From CAKZNE01 sp964485405 (GTDB taxonomy: Bacteria; Bacteroidota; Bacteroidia; Flavobacteriales; Schleiferiaceae), in assembly GCA_964485405.1 (NCBI GenBank), contig CAZAJG010000001.1:62001-126000 (forward strand): 64,000 bases of DNA, in the 5' to 3' direction. Below are positions 44,496-51,500 of this stretch, piece after piece (position 1 is the first letter of the stretch; every line of letters starts with the position of its first letter). Under the pieces are notes generated by a model. The model worked only from the letters and a program-made list of their open reading frames with translations. It was not told the DNA's origin and made no database searches. The position numbers and the translations under genes are program-made.

Positions 44496-45626
44496 TTATT
44501 TATTTAAAAAATCTAGAAAAGAACTAGTAATATAAGTAAGTTGTTCATCACTAAGCTCTGAATGCATAGGCAAAGAAACCACACAGTTAACCAATCTTTC
44601 TGTAACGGGAAAAGCTCCTTCTGAATATCTATCATCCTTGTATGCCTCTTGCATGTGTAAAGCTACGGGATAATAAATCATTGCCGGAATATCTTTAGCA
44701 TTTAAATGATCTATTAGCTCTTGCCTATCCACACCAACAAGCTGCAAAGTATACTGATGAAAGACATGGCTGGAATTATGGGCTCTTGTAGGTATTTTTA
44801 CCTTATCATTATCCTTAAGGGCTTGATCGTAGAAAGCCGCAGCTTTACTTCTTGCGGTATTATATGCATCGAGGTATGGTAATTTTTTTCTAAGAACAGC
44901 AGCCTGAATGCTATCTAGTCTGGAGTTTACACCAACTTCATCGTGGTAATATCTAGCGGCTTGACCATGATTAGCCACTTTCCTCATTTGCGCAGCTAAT
45001 TTGTCATTGTTTGTAAACATCGCTCCCCCATCACCGTAACAACCAAGATTTTTACTTGGAAAAAAAGATGTGCATCCGATATCTCCTATTGTTCCTGCTT
45101 TCGACACCTTGCCATTTGCCGATGCGAAATCTGCACCGATGGCTTGGGCAGTATCTTCAATAACATATAAATTATGTTCCTTGGCAATAGCCATGACTTC
45201 ATCCATATCTGCCGTTTGACCAAAAAGGTGTACAGGCACAATCGCTTTTGTTTTAGGTGTAATAGCATTCTTAACTGCTTCTGGATCAATTAAAAAGGTA
45301 TCCTCTTTCACATCCACTAGTACCGGCTTAAGCTTTAAAAGCGCTATAACCTCGGCAGTAGCCACATAAGTAAACGTTGCTGTAATCACCTCATCTCCCG
45401 GGTTTAATCCTAGGGCCATCATTGCAACTTGCAGGGCATCTGTACCGTTTGCACATGGAATAACATGTTTTACATCTAAATACTCTTCAAGTTCTTTTTG
45501 AAAAGCTTTAACCTCAGGTCCATTTATATAAGCTGAAGAACGTACAACATCAAGAATGGCTGTATCTATTTCTGGTTGAAGTTTCTGATATTGGCTTACC
45601 AGATCAACCATTTGCAATTTTTTCAT
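44496..45626 (-). CDS. DegT/DnrJ/EryC1/StrS-family sugar aminotransferase
   Basis: About 376 residues from ATG 45624-45626 (MKKLQMVDLVSQYQKLQP); an upstream TTG at 45632 is also in frame. PLP enzyme with HVIPCANGTDALQVAM and the Schiff-base lysine in SFFPSKNLGCYGDGGAM. Transfers an amino group to a keto-sugar nucleotide. First gene of the operon with ugd, uxs, galE and rfbB; its sugar substrate cannot be told from sequence alone. Confidence 0.89.
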   Translation of the reverse strand: MKKLQMVDLVSQYQKLQPEIDTAILDVVRSSAYINGPEVKAFQKELEEYLDVKHVIPCANGTDALQVAMMALGLNPGDEVITATFTYVATAEVIALLKLKPVLVDVKEDTFLIDPEAVKNAITPKTKAIVPVHLFGQTADMDEVMAIAKEHNLYVIEDTAQAIGADFASANGKVSKAGTIGDIGCTSFFPSKNLGCYGDGGAMFTNNDKLAAQMRKVANHGQAARYYHDEVGVNSRLDSIQAAVLRKKLPYLDAYNTARSKAAAFYDQALKDNDKVKIPTRAHNSSHVFHQYTLQLVGVDRQELIDHLNAKDIPAMIYYPVALHMQEAYKDDRYSEGAFPVTERLVNCVVSLPMHSELSDEQLTYITSSFLDFLNK

Positions 45627-45646
45627 CAACAAGTTTTTATGTTGGA

Positions 45647-45654
45647 CAAATATA
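45647..45654 (-). promoter_or_regulatory. Promoter -7 box for the sugar operon
   Basis: The plus strand reads CAAATATA, so the minus strand is TATATTTG, an exact TAnnTTTG match, 20 bases before the aminotransferase ATG and back to back with the plus-strand box at 45682. Confidence 0.6.
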
Positions 45655-45681
45655 GCCTTGTTCTATTAATTATGGTTCGTT

Positions 45682-45689
45682 TAAATTTG
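45682..45689 (+). promoter_or_regulatory. Promoter -7 box abutting the barrel gene start
   Basis: TAAATTTG, an exact TAnnTTTG match. Four bases separate it from the ATG at 45694, so the mRNA is probably leaderless. A partial -33 (CTTG, 45657-45660) is 21 bases upstream. Confidence 0.6.
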
Positions 45690-45693
45690 CCGA

Positions 45694-46470
45694 ATGACGA
45701 AGAAAAAACACCTTAGGTTTTTATTCACTTTTTTGTATTGTTTCTTTTGGGGGGCTTTCTACGCTCAGGATTCAAAAACAGAGGTTAAAAAACCAGACCG
45801 AGCTGTTCTGATTACTCCTAGTATATCAACCCAATTTGCAGGTGGCGATTTTTCGGATCGTTTTGGAACAAGTTTTACAGCTGGTTTAGGTGCCGGCATA
45901 AAAACCTCACAAAACTGGATTTTTAGTATCGATGCACAATTTATGTTTGGAAGTGATGTGAAAAATGTTGATCAAATGTTAGCTTCCATTTATACGGAAA
46001 ATGAAAACATCTTAAATCAAACCGGCAACAGTGCTCAGCTTAGTGTTTTCCAAAGAGGTTTTTATGGAATTGGAGAAATCAGCAAGGTATTTCATCAAAT
46101 TGGAGTCAATCCTAACTCAGGACCGAGTATTAGCGTTGGCGCAGGCTTTATAAATCATTGGATTCAGTTTAATAACGCAGGAAATGACTCACCTCAAATA
46201 ATTGAGGAGTACGAAAAAGGATATGACCGCTATAGTGGTGGCTTCTTGTTGAAACAATCTATTGGATATATATATTTATCTCCCAACCGGAGGGTAAATC
46301 TTAAAATCTCATTTGAACTTTTGCAAGCATTTACAACCAATTATCGAGCATTTAACTACGATACGGGAATGGAAGACACGAATCAACACCTTGATCTTCT
46401 TTATGGCATTAGAGTAAATTGGTATCTCCCTATTTATGAAAAGCAGATAGATCAGTTTTACTACGATTAG
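45694..46470 (+). CDS. Predicted outer-membrane beta-barrel protein upstream of waaA
   Basis: 258 residues: signal peptide (LRFLFTFLYCFFWGAFYAQ), then barrel-type strands (LITPSISTQFAGGDFSDRF, IFSIDAQFMFGS, YGIRVNWYLPIY). I do not recognise a named family. It starts right after its promoter box and ends 6 bases before waaA, so it is co-transcribed with that lipopolysaccharide enzyme. An envelope or lipopolysaccharide-related role is an inference from position only. Confidence 0.72.
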   Translation: MTKKKHLRFLFTFLYCFFWGAFYAQDSKTEVKKPDRAVLITPSISTQFAGGDFSDRFGTSFTAGLGAGIKTSQNWIFSIDAQFMFGSDVKNVDQMLASIYTENENILNQTGNSAQLSVFQRGFYGIGEISKVFHQIGVNPNSGPSISVGAGFINHWIQFNNAGNDSPQIIEEYEKGYDRYSGGFLLKQSIGYIYLSPNRRVNLKISFELLQAFTTNYRAFNYDTGMEDTNQHLDLLYGIRVNWYLPIYEKQIDQFYYD

Positions 46471-46476
46471 ACTCCA

Positions 46477-47724
46477 ATGCTAATTTACAATCTCTTACTA
46501 AAGGGGTATTCCCTTGTTATACTTCTAGCCTCTCCTTTCAATGCAAAAGCTAAGAATTGGATTGAGGGCAGAAAAGATTGGAAACTAAAACTAAGCTCTA
46601 CCCTTGAAAACCAAAATGAGATCATCTGGTTTCATGCTGCATCTTTAGGGGAAGCAGAGCAAGGTTTACCCATTATAGAAAGTCTGAAAAAATCCTTTCC
46701 AAACAAGAAGATTCTACTTTCATTTTTTTCTCCTAGTGGTTTTGAGAATTTTAAAAAGCCCAAAATCATTGATTTTATTTGCTACCTACCCCAAGATTCA
46801 CGAAAAAACGCGAAGGATTTTATATCCATTGCAAAGCCTGAACTTGTTGTATTCATTAAATACGAGATATGGGTGCATTACTTCAATCGCTTACACAATC
46901 AAAATATACCTCTTATTCTTGCTCCCGCACTCTTTCGAAAAAATCAAATCTATTTCAAAAAGCCTTTTTCCAATTTTTTCCTGAAAACCCTGAAAAGGGT
47001 AAATCACATTTTTGTTCAAGACGAAAACTCATTTGAATTGTTGAAACAAGAGGGTTTCAACAATATAAGTATCTGTGGTGAAACCCGACTAGATCGTGTT
47101 TTAAATTTATCAAACGAGGAGTTTATAGACTCTAGTTTGGATCGGTTTTGTGGTAACAATCAAAAGGTTTTGATCGTTGGAAGTAGCTGGCCAGAAGAAG
47201 AAAAAATGATTTCTTCTTATACTGAAAAAGCTCTAAACCTCAAGGTTATTTTAGCCCCCCACGATGTATCTCCAGCTCATCTCAATGAAATTAGAACAAC
47301 TTTTTCTGACTCTTCGATTAGTTTTTATAGCGAACAATCCGAGGAACTAGATAAAAAGCAGGTTTTGATTATTGATAACATAGGAATGCTTTCTAGATTA
47401 TATCGATATGGAGATATTGCTTTTATAGGAGGAGGATATGGAGCTGGTTTACACAGCACAGTGGAAGCAGCTGCTTACGGCATGCCCATTCTTTTTGGTC
47501 CAAATCATAAAAAATTTATTGAGCCTAGAGAAATGATAATGCAAGGTTTTGGTTTTGAAATACAAAACCAAAGCAACTTAGAGCTGATATTATCAAAATT
47601 ACTTACCGATGAAAAGTTTTTAAAAGATACTTCTCAAAAGGCAAAAGAATATGTTGTTTCCAAATCTGGTGCATCCAAAATTATTCATGATTACCTCTTT
47701 ATTCTTATTTCGAATTCAGAGTGA
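46477..47724 (+). CDS. waaA: 3-deoxy-D-manno-octulosonic acid (Kdo) transferase
   Basis: Adds Kdo to lipid A on the inner membrane. 415 residues: N-terminal hydrophobic anchor, glycosyltransferase-30 domain with FHAASLGEAEQGLPIIESLK, KPELVVFIKYEIWVHYF and, in the C-terminal half, GGGYGAGLHSTVEAAAYGMP. Normal length. Cannot tell from sequence whether it adds one Kdo (usual in this phylum) or two. Confidence 0.92.
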   Translation: MLIYNLLLKGYSLVILLASPFNAKAKNWIEGRKDWKLKLSSTLENQNEIIWFHAASLGEAEQGLPIIESLKKSFPNKKILLSFFSPSGFENFKKPKIIDFICYLPQDSRKNAKDFISIAKPELVVFIKYEIWVHYFNRLHNQNIPLILAPALFRKNQIYFKKPFSNFFLKTLKRVNHIFVQDENSFELLKQEGFNNISICGETRLDRVLNLSNEEFIDSSLDRFCGNNQKVLIVGSSWPEEEKMISSYTEKALNLKVILAPHDVSPAHLNEIRTTFSDSSISFYSEQSEELDKKQVLIIDNIGMLSRLYRYGDIAFIGGGYGAGLHSTVEAAAYGMPILFGPNHKKFIEPREMIMQGFGFEIQNQSNLELILSKLLTDEKFLKDTSQKAKEYVVSKSGASKIIHDYLFILISNSE

Positions 47725-47797
47725 TTTTTAAACAAAACACACTGCACAAACGGCATCCTTTCATTTTAAAAAACCTCTTAACTTGGGGATTAATAAA

Positions 47798-47831
47798 AAA
47801 AGCGGTTTAAGCGTATGCCTAAACCACTTTT
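47798..47831. terminator. Bidirectional terminator between waaA and katG
   Basis: AAAAGCGGTTTA to TAAACCACTTTT, with one C-A mismatch and an inner hairpin around GTAT. A-run on one side and T-run on the other, so it can serve both convergent genes. Confidence 0.75.
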
Positions 47832-47860
47832 ATCATTTCACTGAAGCACTTAGTACCCCT

Positions 47861-50137
47861 CTATAAGAGATCAAATCTATCCAAGTGCATTACTTTAGCC
47901 CATGCTTGAGCAAAATCATTTACAAACTTCTGTTTAGCATCGTTACTTGCATATACCTCTGCTACCGCTCTCAGTTCCGAGTTTGACCCGAAGATTAAGT
48001 CGACTCTGGTTGCCGACCATTTTGCTTCTCCGGTTGATCTATCTATCCCGGTGAATTCATTTTTCGATTCAGACGCAGCTTCCCAACGGGTGTTCATATC
48101 AAGTAAATTGACAAAGAAATCATTGGTTAAAACTCCAGGGGTTGATGTTAATACTCCATTTTTTGACTCATCATAATTTGTGTTTAAAACACGCATGCCT
48201 CCTAATAGAACGGTCATTTCAGGAGCTGATAAAGTGAGCAACTGCGCCTTATCAACAAGTAGTTCTTCAGATGATAAAGTGTATTCATCTTTCTGATAGT
48301 TTCTAAAACCATCCGCCATAGGCTCCAAAAGGTTCATTCCTTCAACATCTGTATTCTCTTGACTCGCATCTGTTCTACCTGGCTCAAATGCAATATCAAC
48401 TTCGTAGCCAGCTTTTTTAGCCGCTTGTTCTATTGCCGTATTTCCTCCGAGTACAATTAAGTCCGCCAGTGATATATTTTTTGTATTCGATTGGGTATTA
48501 AAATTGGCTTGAATGTTTTCATAAACAGCTAAAACCCTTTTTAACTGTTCAGGATGATTAGATTCCCAGTTTATCTGTGGCTCTAGACGGATTCGAGCTC
48601 CATTTACCCCTCCCCTTCTATCAGAACCTCTAAACGTAGAAGCAGAAGCCCAAGCCGTTTCAATTAACTCACTTTGAGATAAACCAGAGTTGAGTATTTT
48701 ACTCTTCAAACTCTTAATATCGTTAACATCCACTAATTCATAGTCAACAGCTGGAATTGGATCTTGCCAAATAAACTCTTCTTTTGGTATTTCAGGGCCT
48801 AAATAAGTACTCTTTGGCCCCATATCTCTATGTGTAAGCTTAAACCAAGCTCTCGCAAAAGCTGCGTTAAATTCTTCTGGATTATCTAAAAATCTTCTAG
48901 ATATTTTTTCATAAACCGGATCAAAACGAAGGGATAAATCCGTAGTTAACATGGTAGGTTTATGCTTTTTATCTTTGTCAAAGGCATCAGGAAAAACAGC
49001 TGCCGCATCCTTAGCCACCCATTGATGTGCTCCACCTGGACTTTTTGTTAATTCCCATTCGTTGCTAAATAGACTCACAAAAAAGCCATGACTCCATTGA
49101 GCGGGTGTAGCTGTCCAAATAACCTCTAAGCCAGAAGTTATAGCGTCTTTTCCTTTCCCCGATTTATAGTCACTTTTCCATCCAAAACCTTGCTCTTCAA
49201 TACTCGCAGCCTCTGGACTTTTACCCAAGTGATCGCCACTTGCCGCTCCATGCGTTTTCCCTAATGTATGCCCTCCTGCTATTAAGGCTACGGTTTCCTC
49301 ATCATTCATTCCCATTCTTCCAAATGTTTCGCGAATATCAACAGCTGCCAATACTGGGTCTGGATCTCCGTTGGGGCCCTCGGGGTTTACATAAATCAAG
49401 CCCATTTGAACAGCAGCTAAAGGTTTCTCCAAATCTCTGTCGTCAGAATATCTCTTATCGCCCAACCATTCCTTTTCTGCTCCCCAGTAAACATTAGACT
49501 CAGGCTCCCAAACATCCTCTCTACCACCCGCAAAACCGATGGTTTCAAACCCCATAGACTCTAAGGCCACATTTCCGGTTAAGATCATAAGATCTGCCCA
49601 AGATATTTTTTTTCCATACTTCTGCTTTATCGGCCAAAGCAATCTTCTAGCCTTATCCAAATTAGCATTATCAGGCCAACTATTTAAAGGAGCAAATCTT
49701 TGCTGTCCCGCTCTTGATCCTCCACGTCCGTCACCCGTACGGTAAGTACCTGCACTATGCCACGCCATGCGAATAAATAAAGGGCCATAATGTCCATAAT
49801 CTGCGGGCCACCAATCTTGAGACTCTGTCATTACCGCTTCTACATCTGCTTTTAACGCGTCATAATCTAGGCTATTGAACTCCTTTTTGTAATCAAAGTC
49901 TTCCCCCATGGGATTTGAAAGTGACGAATTCTGTCGGAGCACATCCAGATCCAATTGATTTGGCCACCACTCTTTATTTGTATTTCCTTCACTTTTAATT
50001 ACCTGCCCGGTTGATTTGTTGGCATCGAAGCCAAATGGACACCCACCTTTTTCGTTCATATTTTCTGCCGTTTTTTGATTATTCTGACATGCTGTAAGCG
50101 AAACAATCAGAACAGTTATGGAGATTAAGTTTTTCAT
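47861..50137 (-). CDS. katG: Catalase-peroxidase with lipoprotein-type signal
   Basis: 758 residues. Heme enzyme destroying hydrogen peroxide. Distal triad R123, W126, H127 in IRMAWHSAGTYR; the Trp-Tyr-Met crosslink W126-Y249-M275 (LIYVNPEGPNG, FGRMGMND); proximal H290 in AGGHTLGKTHG. The second, non-catalytic domain is complete. The N-terminus MKNLISITVLIVSLTACQNN is a lipoprotein signal with Cys17, which ordinary cytoplasmic KatG lacks; an in-frame Met27 (MNEKGGCPFGFD) would give a cytoplasmic form. Divergent from oxyR with its own -7 box. Confidence 0.93.
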   Translation of the reverse strand: MKNLISITVLIVSLTACQNNQKTAENMNEKGGCPFGFDANKSTGQVIKSEGNTNKEWWPNQLDLDVLRQNSSLSNPMGEDFDYKKEFNSLDYDALKADVEAVMTESQDWWPADYGHYGPLFIRMAWHSAGTYRTGDGRGGSRAGQQRFAPLNSWPDNANLDKARRLLWPIKQKYGKKISWADLMILTGNVALESMGFETIGFAGGREDVWEPESNVYWGAEKEWLGDKRYSDDRDLEKPLAAVQMGLIYVNPEGPNGDPDPVLAAVDIRETFGRMGMNDEETVALIAGGHTLGKTHGAASGDHLGKSPEAASIEEQGFGWKSDYKSGKGKDAITSGLEVIWTATPAQWSHGFFVSLFSNEWELTKSPGGAHQWVAKDAAAVFPDAFDKDKKHKPTMLTTDLSLRFDPVYEKISRRFLDNPEEFNAAFARAWFKLTHRDMGPKSTYLGPEIPKEEFIWQDPIPAVDYELVDVNDIKSLKSKILNSGLSQSELIETAWASASTFRGSDRRGGVNGARIRLEPQINWESNHPEQLKRVLAVYENIQANFNTQSNTKNISLADLIVLGGNTAIEQAAKKAGYEVDIAFEPGRTDASQENTDVEGMNLLEPMADGFRNYQKDEYTLSSEELLVDKAQLLTLSAPEMTVLLGGMRVLNTNYDESKNGVLTSTPGVLTNDFFVNLLDMNTRWEAASESKNEFTGIDRSTGEAKWSATRVDLIFGSNSELRAVAEVYASNDAKQKFVNDFAQAWAKVMHLDRFDLL

Positions 50138-50168
50138 TTATAAAGATGATTTAATTCATTCACTCTGG

Positions 50169-50176
50169 CAAACATA
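50169..50176 (-). promoter_or_regulatory. Promoter -7 box for katG
   Basis: The plus strand reads CAAACATA, so the minus strand is TATGTTTG, an exact TAnnTTTG match. A one-mismatch -33 (TTTA) is at 50195-50198. The leader is about 26 bases and starts at the full-length ATG 50137. Confidence 0.6.
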
Positions 50177-50241
50177 GAAAGGAAATATTATTCATAAAAA
50201 CTATATTTTAGATAAACTCATCTACTGTGTCAATAAGTGAT

Positions 50242-50249
50242 TATATTTG
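50242..50249 (+). promoter_or_regulatory. Promoter -7 box abutting the oxyR start
   Basis: TATATTTG, an exact TAnnTTTG match; the ATG is at 50255, 5 bases further, so oxyR mRNA is leaderless or nearly so. The 65 bases between this and the katG box (50177-50241) are the likely OxyR operator region. Confidence 0.6.
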
Positions 50250-50254
50250 CCTGT

Positions 50255-51190
50255 ATGAATATTCAACAATTTCAGTACATCCTTGCGGTAGAAGAGTTAA
50301 AGCATTTTGAAACTGCCGCTGAGCGCTGTTTTATCACTCAATCCACCTTAAGCACCATGATTAGCCGGTTTGAAGATGAAATTGGCATTCAAGTGTTCAA
50401 TCGTAAAACGAAACCTGTTTCAGTCACGAAAGAAGGAAAACAAATTGTAGATAGACTCAGAATAATTACCAAAGAAATTGATCAACTCAATAACGTTGCT
50501 CAGGAATTAAAAGGTGAAATGATTGGTGACCTACGAATTGGAATAATCCCTACTGTTGCTCCTTATTTACTTCCGATATTTCTATCCAAGTTTGCCAGCG
50601 AATTTCCAAAAGTGAAAATTATCATTCAAGAAATGACAACTTCTAAAATTCAGCAATCTCTAAAAGACCGCACTTTGGATATTGGAATACTAGCTACACC
50701 TTTAGAAGAAACGGAACTAATTGAATTTGATCTTTATTCCGAGCCTTTTTTGGTTTACGACAGCTACTCCTTAGAAAAAAAAGACACCATCGCTATCCAA
50801 GATCTGGATTATTCCAAACTCTGGTTTTTAGAAGAAGGACATTGTTTACGAACACAGGTGCAACAGATTTGCGAGATCTCCAACAAAAGGGCTAACAAGA
50901 ATCTTAATTTCGAGTTCAAAGCGGGTTCTTTAGATAGTTTGCTACGTTTTACCAAAGCAAATAAAGGCATTACCATACTGCCATACTTAGCGTCTTTTGA
51001 TTTATCTCATGAGGATAAAAATAGACTAACTCCATTTTCTAGCCCTGTTCCTGTTCGCTCGATTGGCTTAATAACGCATCGCCATTTTGTAAAAAAAGCT
51101 TTGTTGAATCGGCTGCAAAAACTAATACAGAAGGAAGTTGACTCTATGCTCCCTAAGATATTGGAAGCCACCATTCTTAAACCTGTATAA
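50255..51190 (+). CDS. oxyR: LysR-type hydrogen-peroxide sensor OxyR
   Basis: 311 residues from ATG 50255 (MNIQQFQYILAVEELKHFET). An upstream GTG at 50237 is in frame, but it lies before the promoter box and gives no conserved residues. N-terminal winged helix (AAERCFITQSTLSTMISRFED), then a periplasmic-binding-protein-like effector domain with the redox pair C197 and C206 (HCLRTQVQQIC), at the OxyR spacing of nine. Activated by disulfide formation; the divergent katG is its obvious target. Confidence 0.93.
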   Translation: MNIQQFQYILAVEELKHFETAAERCFITQSTLSTMISRFEDEIGIQVFNRKTKPVSVTKEGKQIVDRLRIITKEIDQLNNVAQELKGEMIGDLRIGIIPTVAPYLLPIFLSKFASEFPKVKIIIQEMTTSKIQQSLKDRTLDIGILATPLEETELIEFDLYSEPFLVYDSYSLEKKDTIAIQDLDYSKLWFLEEGHCLRTQVQQICEISNKRANKNLNFEFKAGSLDSLLRFTKANKGITILPYLASFDLSHEDKNRLTPFSSPVPVRSIGLITHRHFVKKALLNRLQKLIQKEVDSMLPKILEATILKPV

Positions 51191-51218
51191 AACTTGGTTG
51201 GAGATAATTTACAGCATA

Positions 51219-51250
51219 AAAAAAGCCGATCTATTTTAGATCGGCTTTTT
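51219..51250. terminator. Bidirectional terminator between oxyR and tRNA-Leu
   Basis: A 14-bp perfect stem (AAAAAGCCGATCTA and its complement), loop TTT, with A-run on the left and T-run on the right; usable by oxyR on the plus strand and the tRNAs on the minus strand. Confidence 0.85.
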
Positions 51251-51253
51251 CAG

Positions 51254-51337
51254 TGCCCCAGGCGGGACTTGAACCCGCACGGACTAATGTCCACGGGATT
51301 TTAAGTCCCGCGTGTCTACCAATTCCACCACCAGGGC
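51254..51337 (-). tRNA. tRNA-Leu (UAA)
   Basis: 84 bases. Acceptor stem GCCCTGG with CTGGGGC and discriminator A; type II long variable arm; anticodon loop CTTAAAA with anticodon TAA; TPsiC arm GGGTTCAAGTCC. CCA is not encoded. Confidence 0.95.
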
Positions 51338-51353
51338 GTGGCTTTAAAGAACT

Positions 51354-51373
51354 AAAAACCCCTTTTCAGGGGT
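51354..51373 (-). terminator. GAAA-tetraloop terminator-like hairpin between the two tRNAs
   Basis: On the minus strand ACCCCT, loop GAAA, AGGGGT, then TTTT; a 6-bp stem right after tRNA-Gly. It could end tRNA-Gly transcription or act as a partial stop in front of tRNA-Leu. Confidence 0.6.
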
Positions 51374-51380
51374 CTCTTTG

Positions 51381-51453
<73 letters not shown>

Positions 51454-51500
51454 GATTGGGACGGCAAATGTAATAAAAACTACTTTTAACCAACAAATAT

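Noticed and set aside
50174..50204. OxyR tetramer site by ATAG/CTAT motif
   Set aside because: Half-sites are present but the 7-base spacing pattern is not, so I do not annotate it.
50237..50254. GTG start 18 bases upstream of oxyR
   Set aside because: It would precede the -7 promoter box and adds six non-conserved residues.
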